From the NCBI GenBank assembly GCA_028868455.1, contig JAGWUK010000016.1:1-15357 (forward strand): a DNA stretch of 15,357 nt, read 5' to 3'. Source of the DNA: Burkholderiales bacterium. Its GTDB lineage: Bacteria; Pseudomonadota; Gammaproteobacteria; Burkholderiales; Burkholderiaceae_D. A program made the translations under genes and the position numbers. The notes under the pieces were generated by a model, which did not search any database, was not told the origin of the DNA, and worked only from the letters and a program-made list of their open reading frames with translations. Positions 7,005 through 15,357 of this stretch are shown here, piece by piece. Numbering within the stretch: position 1 is the first letter of the stretch; the number at the start of each line of letters is the position of its first letter.

Positions 7005-8508
7005 GCGTATTGCTTCCCTGCCCGATTTCTTGCTGCAGCGCATAGACCGCGCCAACGGCGGCCCCGTTAACCGGCAGATTTACCAGGTGATCCGCGAAGC
7101 GGTTTTATCGGGCAGCCTGCCTGCAGGGCTACAGCTGCCGTCCTCCCGAGACTTGTCAAAAGAATTGAAAATGTCGCGCAATACGGTCACGTATGCGTAT
7201 GAACAATTGATAGCCGAAGGCTATCTGGAGACGCGGCGCGGTGCTGGTAGTTTTGTGGCAGATACGGTTCCTGATCAGATCGCAGCGTTGTCTCCGCACA
7301 ACAAAGCGACGGCGGATATGAAGGATGCAAAAAACAATGCATCCGGTTTATCGCAACGCGGTCAGCATCTTCTGCAAAAAGCCGGCGTCAGTGACTTGCA
7401 GTGGGGTGCGTTTATGCCCGGCGTGCCAGATGTCACCTTGTTTCCCAACAAAATCTGGAGTCGCCTGCAAAATAAGGCCTGGCGGCGTTCGCGTGCTGAT
7501 CTGCTGACTTATGGGCATGCTGGCGGCTATTTTCCTTTGCGCGTGGCGATTGCCGACTATCTGCGCGTTGCCCGCTCGGTCAACTGCACGGCGCAACAGG
7601 TTCTGATCACGACAGGCATCCATCAATCCATCGACCTGATCATGCGCATGCTGGGCGAAAACGGCGACCGCGCCTGGCTGGAAGACCCGTGTTACTGGGG
7701 CACGCGCAGTGTCCTGCAGTCACAAGGCATTCAGCCCGTGCCGATTCCTGTCGATGCCGAAGGCATGTGCCTGCACCCCAGCGACTTGCAGCATCCACCG
7801 CGTTTTATCGTAGTGACACCATCACATCAATATCCACTTGGCACCGTGATGAGCCTGTCGCGACGACGCATGTTGCTGGAATTTGCTGCAGCCAAACAGG
7901 CATGGATCATCGAAGACGACTACGACAGCGAATTCCGCTACGGCAGCAGACCGCTGGCGTCATTGCAAGGCATGGATGTGAACGAGCGCGTGTTATACAT
8001 GGGGACGTTCACAAAGACATTGTTTCCAGGACTCCGGATAGGATTTCTGGTCGTACCGGAGAAGCTGGCCGACGCATTTTCTACCGGCCACTCAGAACTG
8101 TATCGCGGCGGACAAATGTTCACCCAGGCGATCTTGTCAGACTTCATGCAGGAAGGCTATTTTGCCTCGCATATACGGCGCATGCGTCTGCTCTATGCGG
8201 GGCGACTGAAACGCTTGCAGCAAGCCATACATCACCACTTTGGCGACAGCCTGCCGACTGGTGGCGGCGACGCCGGCCTGCATCTGGCACTGGAGCTGCC
8301 TGCAGGAAGCGACGACTTTGCCATCAGCCACGCCGCCCGCGCCATCGGCATAGTCGCCCGTCCTTTGTCGCGCTATTACATGCACCAGGAAACCGCCAAA
8401 CCCGGCCTGCTGCTGGGCTATGCCTGCGTTCCCGACGAACAGATACAACCCGCCTTCGACAAACTTGCGAAAATCATTAAGGCACACTGCCCGGTGCTAT
8501 CGGCCTGA
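7003..8508 (+). CDS. MocR-family (GabR-like) transcriptional regulator with aminotransferase domain
   Basis: This is a 501-residue PLP-dependent DNA-binding regulator. The N-terminal GntR-type winged helix (about 20-88) shows the family pattern NRQIYQVIREAVLSG, LPSSRDLSKEL, SRNTVTYAYEQL and RGAGSFVA. A linker of about 40 residues leads to a class I aminotransferase-like domain: TYGHAGGYFPLR (169-180), PSHQYPLG (273-280), IIEDDYDSEFRYG (302-314) with the PLP-nitrogen Asp, and Lys338 in GTFTKTLFPGLR as predicted Schiff-base lysine. Keeping this lysine implies PLP binding. The divergent position next to gabT suggests it senses GABA and activates gabT, as in Bacillus GabR. The start is TTG at 7003: a stop at 6982 closes the frame, no in-frame ATG or GTG lies between, and the motif spacing fits. 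PdxR- or TauR-like roles are less likely here. Confidence 0.93.
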   Translation: MRIASLPDFLLQRIDRANGGPVNRQIYQVIREAVLSGSLPAGLQLPSSRDLSKELKMSRNTVTYAYEQLIAEGYLETRRGAGSFVADTVPDQIAALSPHNKATADMKDAKNNASGLSQRGQHLLQKAGVSDLQWGAFMPGVPDVTLFPNKIWSRLQNKAWRRSRADLLTYGHAGGYFPLRVAIADYLRVARSVNCTAQQVLITTGIHQSIDLIMRMLGENGDRAWLEDPCYWGTRSVLQSQGIQPVPIPVDAEGMCLHPSDLQHPPRFIVVTPSHQYPLGTVMSLSRRRMLLEFAAAKQAWIIEDDYDSEFRYGSRPLASLQGMDVNERVLYMGTFTKTLFPGLRIGFLVVPEKLADAFSTGHSELYRGGQMFTQAILSDFMQEGYFASHIRRMRLLYAGRLKRLQQAIHHHFGDSLPTGGGDAGLHLALELPAGSDDFAISHAARAIGIVARPLSRYYMHQETAKPGLLLGYACVPDEQIQPAFDKLAKIIKAHCPVLSA

Positions 8509-8512
8509 CACG

Positions 8513-8549
8513 AAAAAAAACCTGCAAGTCACGTACTTGCAGGTTTTTT
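8513..8549. terminator. Bidirectional intrinsic terminator between the regulator gene and ssb
   Basis: A perfect nine-base stem (CCTGCAAGT, 8521-8529, with ACTTGCAGG, 8535-8543) encloses a five-base loop. It is flanked by an A-run (8513-8520) and a T-run (8544-8549), so it can terminate in both directions. It begins just after the regulator stop at 8508 and lies 23 bp beyond the convergent ssb stop. It serves two converging units. Confidence 0.93.
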
Positions 8550-8571
8550 ACCGATGAAAGAAGATTGCGTC

Positions 8572-9054
8572 TCAGAACGGAATATCGTCATCCATATCCG
8601 AGAAGTTCGGTGCTGGGTGTGAGGCGGAAGCCTGGCGTGGTGCTGGTGCTGCGCTCGGGCGTGGTGCCGGTGCGCCGCCACCGTAGCCGCTGTCGTCCAT
8701 CGGTGTGCCGCCCATGCCCTGACGGCTGCCCAGCATCTGCATGCTGTCGGCCTTAATATCGGTTGCGTATTTCTCTACGCCGTCTTTATCCGTGTATTTG
8801 CGGGTACGCAGACTGCCTTCGACATAGACCTGTGATCCTTTTTTCAGATATTGTCCGGCGATTTCTGCCAGCTTGCCGAAAAAAGTAATGCGATGCCATT
8901 CGGTTTGCTCTTTCTTTTCGCCGGTGGCTTTGTCTTTCCAGCTGTCTGTGGTTGCCACGGTGATGCTGGTCATGGCGTCGCCACTTGGCATGTAGCGTGT
9001 TTCGGGGTCGCGCCCCAGATTGCCGACGATGATGACTTTATTCACGGATGCCAT
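8572..9054 (-). CDS. ssb: Single-stranded DNA-binding protein SSB
   Basis: This 160-residue protein coats single-stranded DNA during replication, recombination and repair. The N-terminal OB fold (about 1-110) opens [18 protein letters not shown], a near-invariant bacterial SSB start, and includes the DNA-stacking aromatics Trp39, Trp53 and the following FF pair. A Gly/Pro/Ala-rich flexible linker (about 111-148) leads to the acidic tip DMDDDIPF, which recruits partner proteins. It is slightly shorter than E. coli SSB (178) because of the linker. The start has AGGAG about six bases upstream. It lies 34 bp after the MFS gene on the same strand and is probably cotranscribed with it, although an internal promoter cannot be excluded. 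In E. coli ssb is directly divergent from uvrA; here one gene intervenes. Confidence 0.97.
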   Translation of the reverse strand: MASVNKVIIVGNLGRDPETRYMPSGDAMTSITVATTDSWKDKATGEKKEQTEWHRITFFGKLAEIAGQYLKKGSQVYVEGSLRTRKYTDKDGVEKYATDIKADSMQMLGSRQGMGGTPMDDSGYGGGAPAPRPSAAPAPRQASASHPAPNFSDMDDDIPF

Positions 9055-9088
9055 GATTTTCTCCTGTTTTCCTGTATTTCAAATTTTG

Positions 9089-10330
9089 TCAGACCTGCGC
9101 CTGAATTCCCGCTTTAGCGCGTTTGGGTAAATCCGGCATTTGGATCGCGATTATAAGCCACCCGGCAGCCATGACCGACGTCACGACAAACACGGACGAC
9201 GGGCCGACATGTTGCCGTAACCAGCCGCCCAATGCGCCACCGCAAAATAATCCTATGGCTTGCAACGTATTGTAGACGCCTAATGCCGCGCCTTTGGCGG
9301 CCGGTGGTGCAATCCGGGATACCAGCGATGGCTGGCTGGCTTCCAGGATATTAAAGGCGATAAAGAATGCAAACAACAAGCCGATCAATGCGACAGGTTG
9401 TTGCAACCAATGCCACAAACCGAGTTGCACAATGAACAGCAAAGCAATGGCGCCGACAAAGACCTGTTTCATTTTGCCGTATTTTTCGCCGATAAAGATG
9501 GCTGGCAGCATGGCAACGAACGACGCCAGCATCACTGGCAGATACACTTTCCAATGCGAGGCAACGGGCAGGCCTGCATACTGCACCAGCATGGATGGCA
9601 CCACGACAAACATGGCCATCTGCGTCAGATGCAGGGCAAATACGCCGTAATTCAGACGCATCAGATCGCGGTTTTTCAGCACGGTAGAAAACGGCACCGG
9701 ATCATGCTTCATCGGCGGTGCTGCTGGTGTCACAAACACCACGACCAGAATGCCGATGATCGACAGCACGCCGGTCAAAATAAATATGCCGCTCATGCCG
9801 ATGTACTGATATAGCAAAGGCGCGGCGACCAGCGAGATGGCAAACGTCAGCCCGATAGAGCCGCCAACCATCGCCATTGCCTTGGTTCTGTGTTCTTCGC
9901 GCGTGGCATCGGTAATCAGCGCGGTAATCGCTGCAGAAATCGCACCTGCGCCCTGAATCGCTCTGCCGACGATCACGCCTGCAACGGTCGTCGCACCTGC
10001 CGACACAAAAGCGCCGATGGCAAACAAAATCAGCCCGATGACAATAATCCGTTTGCGCCCGAACTTGTCCGACGCCATCCCGAAGGGGATCTGCCCGAAT
10101 GCCTGGCTCAGCCCATAGACACCCATTGCCAGTCCGATCAGGGTACTGTTATTTCCGTCTGGCAGTGTTTTTGCATAAACGGCAAACACCGGCAGTATCA
10201 GAAACAATCCCAGCATGCGTAAGGCAAAAATCGATGCCAGCGAAGCACTGGAGCGGATTTCAGTAGAAGTCATGCCCGCCGGTTCAGCGGAAGGCATGGT
10301 CGCGGTGTCGGAAGAGGTAACGTTTGTCAT
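9089..10330 (-). CDS. MFS transporter, YajR-like
   Basis: This is a 12-span major facilitator superfamily transporter of the drug/proton-antiporter type, in the inner membrane. It resembles E. coli YajR along its core: ALRMLGLFLILPVF in the first span, motif A as ASDKFGRK (about 86-93), GRAIQGAGAISAAI, TREEHRTKAMAM and SHWKVYLPVMLASFV. It ends at 413 residues soon after the last span, while YajR is about 454 with a C-terminal ferredoxin-like YAM domain, which is absent here. I chose ATG at 10330 over TTG at 10336: CAGG lies eight bases before the ATG but only three before the TTG. It is the first gene of a unit with ssb and is divergent from uvrA. The substrate is unknown. Confidence 0.93.
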   Translation of the reverse strand: MTNVTSSDTATMPSAEPAGMTSTEIRSSASLASIFALRMLGLFLILPVFAVYAKTLPDGNNSTLIGLAMGVYGLSQAFGQIPFGMASDKFGRKRIIVIGLILFAIGAFVSAGATTVAGVIVGRAIQGAGAISAAITALITDATREEHRTKAMAMVGGSIGLTFAISLVAAPLLYQYIGMSGIFILTGVLSIIGILVVVFVTPAAPPMKHDPVPFSTVLKNRDLMRLNYGVFALHLTQMAMFVVVPSMLVQYAGLPVASHWKVYLPVMLASFVAMLPAIFIGEKYGKMKQVFVGAIALLFIVQLGLWHWLQQPVALIGLLFAFFIAFNILEASQPSLVSRIAPPAAKGAALGVYNTLQAIGLFCGGALGGWLRQHVGPSSVFVVTSVMAAGWLIIAIQMPDLPKRAKAGIQAQV

Positions 10331-10452
10331 ATTCAAAACCTGTCCTGCCTGATTAGTTTGCGCAAAGCAAAGACGAGCCTGCGGTAATTTTCAAAAACCC
10401 GTTATAGTATCAGGTTGCTCGCCTCCTCCGCCCAAAATTCAGCCCAAATACC
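10331..10452. promoter_or_regulatory. Divergent intergenic region between the MFS-ssb unit and uvrA
   Basis: This 122-bp stretch must drive the MFS-ssb unit to the left and uvrA to the right. It contains TATAGT (10403-10408), readable as a -10 for uvrA, and its complement holds TATAAC on the other strand. Neither has a convincing -35 at normal spacing. I see no full LexA box (CTGT-N8-ACAG). Only a partial right half, ATCAGGT, follows the -10-like element. uvrA lacks an obvious Shine-Dalgarno. Confidence 0.4.
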
Positions 10453-13395
10453 ATGACGACACGTTCAAAAACAGCTAAAGCCGCCAGACCAGCAGAAATT
10501 GATTTCGACAATGCCGACATCCCGCTGGAGCATAAACGCGAACTCATCCGTGTGCGGGGCGCACGTACGCACAATCTCAAGAACATCAATCTGGATTTGC
10601 CCAGAAATAAACTGGTGGTCATCACCGGCTTGTCCGGCTCCGGCAAATCGTCGCTGGCGTTTGATACCTTATATGCCGAAGGTCAGCGCCGCTACGTCGA
10701 ATCTTTGTCAGCCTATGCGCGCCAGTTTTTGCAATTGATGGAGAAACCGGACGTCGATCTGATTGAAGGTTTATCGCCAGCGATTTCGATTGAACAAAAA
10801 GCTACCTCGCATAATCCGCGCTCGACAGTGGGTACGGTGACAGAAATTCACGATTATCTGCGTTTGCTGTATGCGCGCGTCGGCACACCGTATTGCCCGG
10901 ATCACCCGGAAAACCCGCTGGCAGCGCAATCGGTGTCGCAAATGGTCGATGCGGTGCTGGCAATGCCGGAAGACTGCAAGCTGATGATACTGGCGCCAGT
11001 GGTGGCGAATCGCAAGGGCGAACATGTCGATCTGTTCGAGCAAATGCAGGCGCAGGGTTTTGTGCGCTTCCGCATCCAGAGCGGCACGCATGAGGCAAAG
11101 ATTTATGAAGTCGACGATTTGCCCAAGCTGAAAAAAACCGAGAAACACACAATTGATGTTGTGGTCGATCGCGTCAAGGTCAAAGCTGAAATCAAGCAAC
11201 GTCTGGCAGAGTCATTCGAAACATGCTTGCGTATTGCCAACGGGCGTGCGCTGATCGTCGATATGGACAGTGGCCATGAACAATTGTTTTCGAATAAATT
11301 CGCTTGCCCGATCTGCGGCTATTCGCTGCAAGAACTGGAGCCGCGCCTTTTCTCATTCAATAATCCTATGGGCGCGTGCCCGGAATGCGACGGCCTCGGT
11401 CACATCGAGTTTTTCGATCCCAAGCGCATCGTCGCTTTTCCGAATTTGTCCTTGGCCAGCGGTGCAGTCAAAGGCTGGGACCGACGCAATCAGTTTTATT
11501 TCCAGATGTTGTCGAATCTGGCAGCGTTTTACGAATTCGATATCGATACGCCTTTCGAGCAATTGCCGGAATCGGCGCAGCAAATCATTTTGTACGGCTC
11601 GGGCAAGCAGCAAATCCCGTTCACCTACATCAATGAAAAAGGCCGCACCGTCATCAAAGAACATACGTTTGAAGGCGTCGTCAATAATCTGCAACGCCGC
11701 TATCGCGAAACGGATTCGATGGCAGTGAAAGAAGAACTGGCAAAGTTCATCAACGAAAAAGAATGCCCGTCCTGCCAGGGCGCCCGCCTGCGGATTGAGG
11801 CGCGCTTTGTCAAAGTCGGTACGGGCAAACATGAAAAAGCAATTTTTGAAATCAGCGCCATGCCTTTGCGCGAGACACTGCATTTCTTTGAGCATCTGAA
11901 ACTGACTGGCGCCAAGCGCGATATCGCTGACCGCATCATCAAGGAAATCGCGTCGCGTCTGACTTTCCTCAACAATGTCGGCCTCGATTATCTGTCGCTG
12001 GAACGCAGCGCCGACACGCTGTCTGGCGGTGAGGCGCAACGTATTCGCCTCGCATCGCAAATCGGCTCGGGTCTGACTGGCGTGATGTATGTCCTCGACG
12101 AACCGTCGATCGGTCTGCATCAGCGCGACAACGACAGGCTGATCGATACGTTGAAACATTTGCGCGATATCGGCAACAGCGTGCTGGTGGTCGAGCATGA
12201 TGAAGATGCGATACGCTGCGCCGATTTCGTCGTCGATATGGGGATCGGTGCCGGTGTGCACGGCGGCGAAGTGATCGCCCAGGGTTCGCTCGATGACATC
12301 ATGAAAAGCACACGCTCGCTGACCGCGCAATATCTGAGCGGCGAACTCGAGATTTCCGTGCCCCCGCAACGGACACCGCTAGATCCGGAAAAGCTGCTGA
12401 TGATCGCCGGCGCGCGCGGTAACAATCTCAAAAAAGTCTCGATGAAATTACCGGTCGGTCTCTTGACTTGCGTGACAGGCGTCTCTGGTTCCGGCAAATC
12501 GACGCTAGTCAACGATACGCTATACCACGTCGCTGCACGCCATCTGTATGGTTCGCAAACGGAACCGGCAGCGTTTGACCATGTCAGCGGGCTGGAGCAT
12601 TTTGATAAAGTGATCTCGGTCGATCAGGCACCGATCGGACGAACACCGCGCTCGAATCCGGCGACCTATACCGGCTTGTTCACACCGATACGCGATTTGT
12701 TTTCTACCGTGCCTGTGGCCAAAGAACGCGGCTACAGCGCCGGTCGTTTTTCGTTCAACGTGAAGGGTGGTCGTTGCGAAGCCTGTCAGGGTGACGGCGT
12801 GATCAAGGTCGAAATGCATTTCCTGCCGGATGTCTACGTGCCTTGCGATGTCTGCCACGGCAAACGCTACAACCGCGAAACGCTGGAAGTCCAGTACAAG
12901 GGCAAGAACATCCATCAGGTGCTGGAAATGACGGTCGAAGATGCGCATGAATTCTTCAAGCCTGTACCCATCATCGCGCGTAAATTGCAAACCCTGCTCG
13001 ATGTCGGCCTCGGTTATATCCGCCTCGGCCAAAGCGCGACGACCTTGTCGGGCGGTGAGGCGCAGCGCGTCAAGCTGTCACTGGAGCTGTCGAAACGCGA
13101 TACCGGCCGCACGCTGTATATCCTCGACGAACCGACCACGGGCCTGCATTTCCACGATATCGCGCTGCTGCTGAAAGTCATCCACCGTCTGCGCGACCAG
13201 GGCAATACGCTGGTCATCATCGAGCATAATCTGGATGTGATCAAAACCGCCGACTGGCTGATCGATCTCGGTCCCGAAGGCGGTGCTGGTGGCGGGCGCA
13301 TCATCGCAACGGGTACGCCGGAACAGGTTGCCGACAATCCGGACAGCGTGACCGGCAAATACCTGCTGCCGCTTTTACAGAAACACAAAAAATAA
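10453..13395 (+). CDS. uvrA: Excinuclease ABC subunit A (UvrA)
   Basis: This is the damage-recognition ATPase of nucleotide excision repair, which forms UvrA2B complexes on distorted DNA and loads UvrB. The 980 residues include two ABC ATPase modules: Walker [10 protein letters not shown] (59-67) and GVSGSGKST (676-684), and signatures LSGGEAQR beginning at 523 and 865. Zinc modules are visible at C285-X2-C288-X20-C309-X2-C312 and C775-X2-C778-X19-C798-X2-C801, with a further CPSC in the insert region. It is about 40 residues longer than E. coli UvrA (940), mainly through roughly 30 extra N-terminal residues before the conserved [10 protein letters not shown]. There is no in-frame Met between residue 1 and the Walker A region, so ATG 10453 is the best start despite a weak SD. 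It heads a unit with pth and the patatin gene. Confidence 0.98.
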   Translation: MTTRSKTAKAARPAEIDFDNADIPLEHKRELIRVRGARTHNLKNINLDLPRNKLVVITGLSGSGKSSLAFDTLYAEGQRRYVESLSAYARQFLQLMEKPDVDLIEGLSPAISIEQKATSHNPRSTVGTVTEIHDYLRLLYARVGTPYCPDHPENPLAAQSVSQMVDAVLAMPEDCKLMILAPVVANRKGEHVDLFEQMQAQGFVRFRIQSGTHEAKIYEVDDLPKLKKTEKHTIDVVVDRVKVKAEIKQRLAESFETCLRIANGRALIVDMDSGHEQLFSNKFACPICGYSLQELEPRLFSFNNPMGACPECDGLGHIEFFDPKRIVAFPNLSLASGAVKGWDRRNQFYFQMLSNLAAFYEFDIDTPFEQLPESAQQIILYGSGKQQIPFTYINEKGRTVIKEHTFEGVVNNLQRRYRETDSMAVKEELAKFINEKECPSCQGARLRIEARFVKVGTGKHEKAIFEISAMPLRETLHFFEHLKLTGAKRDIADRIIKEIASRLTFLNNVGLDYLSLERSADTLSGGEAQRIRLASQIGSGLTGVMYVLDEPSIGLHQRDNDRLIDTLKHLRDIGNSVLVVEHDEDAIRCADFVVDMGIGAGVHGGEVIAQGSLDDIMKSTRSLTAQYLSGELEISVPPQRTPLDPEKLLMIAGARGNNLKKVSMKLPVGLLTCVTGVSGSGKSTLVNDTLYHVAARHLYGSQTEPAAFDHVSGLEHFDKVISVDQAPIGRTPRSNPATYTGLFTPIRDLFSTVPVAKERGYSAGRFSFNVKGGRCEACQGDGVIKVEMHFLPDVYVPCDVCHGKRYNRETLEVQYKGKNIHQVLEMTVEDAHEFFKPVPIIARKLQTLLDVGLGYIRLGQSATTLSGGEAQRVKLSLELSKRDTGRTLYILDEPTTGLHFHDIALLLKVIHRLRDQGNTLVIIEHNLDVIKTADWLIDLGPEGGAGGGRIIATGTPEQVADNPDSVTGKYLLPLLQKHKK

Positions 13396-13400
13396 TTGCT

Positions 13401-13973
13401 ATGTCTATCCGTCTGATTGTCGGGCTTGGTAATCCCGGGCCCGAATATGAACAAACCCGCCACAATGCCGGTTTCTGGCTGGTCGACCAGTTTCCGGCCA
13501 GCCTGCAGCGCGACAAAAATTTTAATGCGCTGGTGGGCAAAACCCGCATCGCCGGACACGAAGTCTGGCTGCTGGAACCGCAGACTTTTATGAACCGCTC
13601 CGGCCAGTCGGTTGGTGCGCTGTGCCGTTTTTATAAAATCACCCCGGAGCAAGTGCTGGTGGTGCATGATGAACTCGATATGCTGCCGGGCGTCGCCAAG
13701 TTGAAAAAAGGCGGCTCGTCTGGCGGCCACAACGGCCTGAAAGACATTACCGCCGCGCTCGGCACGCAAGACTACTGGCGGCTGCGCATAGGCATCGGCC
13801 ATCCGCGCACGCTGAACCTGAATCAGGGTGTGGCCGATTTTGTGCTGCACCGCCCGCGCAAGGAAGAACAGCCTTTAATCGATGAAGCGATTGCCAAAAG
13901 TCTCAACGTGTTGCCGCTGATGGTGGAAGGCAAAACTGCAGAAGCCATGACGCAACTGCATACCAGTCAATGA
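13401..13973 (+). CDS. pth: Peptidyl-tRNA hydrolase (Pth)
   Basis: This 190-residue enzyme hydrolyses peptidyl-tRNA released from stalled ribosomes and so recycles tRNA; it is usually essential. The family landmarks are intact: [11 protein letters not shown] with Asn11, TRHNAGF with catalytic His21, PQTFMNRSG (60-68), HDELD (89-93) with the catalytic Asp, [12 protein letters not shown] (104-115) and LRIGIGHP. Length is close to E. coli Pth (194). It begins five bases after the uvrA stop with no clear SD, so it probably relies on transcription and perhaps translation from uvrA. Its last codons overlap the start of the patatin gene. I recall pth more usually downstream of rplY in betaproteobacteria, which makes this position notable. 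Confidence 0.97.
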   Translation: MSIRLIVGLGNPGPEYEQTRHNAGFWLVDQFPASLQRDKNFNALVGKTRIAGHEVWLLEPQTFMNRSGQSVGALCRFYKITPEQVLVVHDELDMLPGVAKLKKGGSSGGHNGLKDITAALGTQDYWRLRIGIGHPRTLNLNQGVADFVLHRPRKEEQPLIDEAIAKSLNVLPLMVEGKTAEAMTQLHTSQ

Positions 13974-15073
13974 TGTCGCCGATCACTCTCCATGCCGGCA
14001 AAACCGCCTTCGCACATATCCGCGAACATGGATTGCGGGCGCAAGACGTGGCCGTGATTCCGGCTGCGGCGGGCGGTCCTAAAGGCTTGATTTTGCAAGC
14101 GCTGGATCAATGGCTGTTTGGCGAATGGCTGCCGCAGGCACCGCGTGAACGCACCCTGATCGGCGCATCAATCGGTGCGTGGCGCATGGCAGCGGCCAGC
14201 CATGCCGATCCGGTCGCCGCGTTTGAACGACTGGGCGATTTATATTGCGAACAGCGTTATCCGGCGAAACCGCCACCTGACCATGTGACGCGCGTCATAC
14301 AAGACTTGCTGCAGGACTTCATCGGCGGGCATGAGCGCGAAATCGTGCAACAACCGCTGCATCGCCTGCATCTGCTGGCAGCACGCGGGCGTGGCTTGCT
14401 GAATGCGCCGCAATCGGTGACCAAAGCCAAGGCTGGTTTTATTGCTGCGACCTTTTCCAATCTGGCATCGCGTTCGCGACTCGCAAAACATATGGATCGC
14501 GTCGTCATCGGCGATATCCGCGACCCGCTGTACTGGCTGAAAGCGCGCTTCGATGGTTTTGATACCCATTTTTGCTCACTGACCGAAAGTAATCTCAGCG
14601 CGGCCCTGCTGGCATCCGGCACCTTGCCGCTGATCATGGAACCGGTACCGTATATCGCTCACGCACCGGCTGGCACTTACTGGGATGGCGGCATCATTGA
14701 TTATCATCTGGCACTGCCGTATTCGCGCATCGCCGGCAACCCCGAAGGCGGCCTGGTGTTGTATCCGCATTTCACCGATCACATCGTGCCGGGCTGGCTG
14801 GATAAGCCTTTGCCGTGGCGCCGCGCCGGTCTCGGCAAAAACCGCGACTGGCTCGACAATGTCGTGATGATCTCGCCGTCAAAAAGCTTTTTGCAATCTC
14901 TGCCGCGCGGCAAATTGCCGGATCGGCAGGATTTCTTTTACTACGGTACCAACCACGCACAACGCATACAAAGCTGGAAACGGGCAATGGCTGAAAGTGC
15001 GCGTCTGCGCGATGCATTTGCCGCTTTCGTCGCGCAACCGGATTTGTCACAAGTGCTGCCCCTGAATTTTTAA
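13970..15073 (+). CDS. Patatin-like phospholipase family protein
   Basis: This 367-residue protein is a predicted serine acyl hydrolase of the patatin fold. The oxyanion loop is GGPKG (35-39), the nucleophile elbow GASIG has Ser67, and the dyad aspartate is Asp239 in WDGG (238-241), all in the expected order. No signal peptide or clear membrane span is seen, so it is probably cytoplasmic or membrane-peripheral. The first ATG (13970) overlaps the pth stop as ATGA, and a second ATG follows at 13973; either could be used. The overlap implies coupling to pth. Catalysis on phospholipids or other acyl esters is inferred from the motifs; the natural substrate is unknown. I see no functional link to DNA repair or tRNA recycling beyond shared transcription. 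Confidence 0.88.
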   Translation: MMSPITLHAGKTAFAHIREHGLRAQDVAVIPAAAGGPKGLILQALDQWLFGEWLPQAPRERTLIGASIGAWRMAAASHADPVAAFERLGDLYCEQRYPAKPPPDHVTRVIQDLLQDFIGGHEREIVQQPLHRLHLLAARGRGLLNAPQSVTKAKAGFIAATFSNLASRSRLAKHMDRVVIGDIRDPLYWLKARFDGFDTHFCSLTESNLSAALLASGTLPLIMEPVPYIAHAPAGTYWDGGIIDYHLALPYSRIAGNPEGGLVLYPHFTDHIVPGWLDKPLPWRRAGLGKNRDWLDNVVMISPSKSFLQSLPRGKLPDRQDFFYYGTNHAQRIQSWKRAMAESARLRDAFAAFVAQPDLSQVLPLNF

Positions 15074-15085
15074 AAACACCCCACC

Positions 15086-15154
15086 CCGGAGCGCACTATC
15101 CATGCGGGTTTTCAGGCAATCAGGCTTGCAAGCCGCATGGATAGTGCGCTCTGG
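15086..15154 (+). terminator. Long inverted repeat after the patatin gene; possible terminator or dispersed palindrome
   Basis: Two 22-base arms (15086-15107 and 15133-15154) pair fully apart from one G·U, around a 25-base interior. The arm core is GCGCACTATCCATGCGG. The interior includes the palindrome GGCTTGCAAGCC (15123-15134) and two CAGGC copies. It starts 12 bases after the patatin stop, and a six-T run follows at 15164-15169, about nine bases past the stem. This could end the uvrA unit, but the stem is far longer and the T-run further away than in a typical intrinsic terminator. A REP/MITE-like element is the alternative. Confidence 0.55.
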
Positions 15155-15357
15155 AGCATGTCATTTTTTAATGCCACTATCCGGCCTTGACAACATAGGC
15201 GATGCACAACCTGCGAAGATGTAAATTACGGGGCACCGTGCATACCAGTTCAGCCGTGTCATATTTTTCTGTACCGCCGTGCTAAAAAAACACACGCATC
15301 GCAAGCTTTCGTAGTCCTGCACTATGGCATGAAAATGCTGACCTCAGTCACCTCAAC
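15155..15357. other. Non-coding right end of the window
   Basis: No open frame with a credible start, SD and family resemblance is present on either strand. The longest candidate I checked on the + strand (ATG at 15202) is only 27 codons. A CACTATCC copy at 15175-15182 repeats part of the arm of the upstream inverted repeat, and GCACTAT recurs near 15319. A perfect TTGACA at 15187-15192 has no matching -10 at usual spacing. The region may continue into a feature beyond the window. Confidence 0.5.

Noticed and set aside
7689..8480. 263-residue + strand frame inside the MocR regulator gene
   Set aside because: This is an alternate frame of the regulator's aminotransferase domain, rich in Arg, Ala and His as expected for a frame-shifted reading of this composition.
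10331..10336. TTG at 10336 as start of the MFS gene
   Set aside because: The CAGG ribosome-binding sequence would be only three bases away, whereas it is eight bases from the ATG at 10330.
10392..10414. Possible LexA/SOS box upstream of uvrA
   Set aside because: Only the right half (ATCAGGT) resembles E. coli's uvrA operator; the required CTGT half is absent. SOS control cannot be claimed from this sequence.
11353..12369. 338-residue open frame on the - strand inside uvrA
   Set aside because: It is antisense to conserved uvrA codons including the first signature motif, its translation has no recognisable motifs, and such long shadow frames are common opposite biased coding sequence.
13014..13850. 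278-residue - strand frame spanning the uvrA end and pth
   Set aside because: It lies opposite two clear genes and has no family resemblance or supporting RBS.
15202..15285. 27-codon frame beginning ATG at 15202 after the TTGACA-like sequence
   Set aside because: It is short, without a clear SD or recognisable features; TTGACA at 15187 has no -10 at normal spacing.

Overview
The window looks like a chromosomal segment from a betaproteobacterium, most likely the Oxalobacteraceae (Herminiimonas/Janthinobacterium-like). This is my reading of the protein sequences and of the uvrA / MFS / ssb gene order; no search was run. Base composition looks only moderately GC-rich and even along the window. 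I see no integrases, transposases, CRISPR arrays, tRNAs or rRNAs. It reads as core genome plus one catabolic locus.

Region 1 (1-8508) is a complete-looking GABA uptake and degradation locus. A MocR-type regulator (GntR-family HTH fused to a PLP aminotransferase-like domain, GabR-like) runs on the + strand. Divergent from it, on the - strand, is a six-gene unit in transcription order: gabT, an ABC ATPase, a periplasmic binding protein, two permeases, and gabD, whose 3' end lies beyond base 1. The expected flow is uptake of GABA (or a polyamine-type amine), transamination to succinate semialdehyde by GabT, and oxidation to succinate by GabD. gabD is open to the window edge, with 365 codons visible. 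Two intercistronic hairpins, after gabT and after the binding-protein gene, may set unequal transcript levels. The 114-bp divergent promoter region carries two TGGTGC direct repeats 36 bp apart, which I propose as the regulator's operator.

Region 2 (8509-10452) starts with a bidirectional terminator separating the regulator from ssb. On the - strand ssb follows a YajR-like MFS transporter gene. The intergenic region 10331-10452 is shared with the divergent uvrA.

Region 3 (10453-15073) is a tightly packed + strand unit: uvrA, pth (5-bp gap) and a patatin-like phospholipase gene whose start overlaps the pth stop.

Region 4 (15074-15357) has no credible gene. It holds a 22-bp-arm inverted repeat, probably the terminator of the uvrA unit or a dispersed palindromic repeat.

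I did not find a clearly undescribed system. The points most worth checking are the predicted GABA specificity of the transporter, the roughly 145-residue periplasmic insertion in one permease, the candidate MocR operator, and the long palindrome at the right end.
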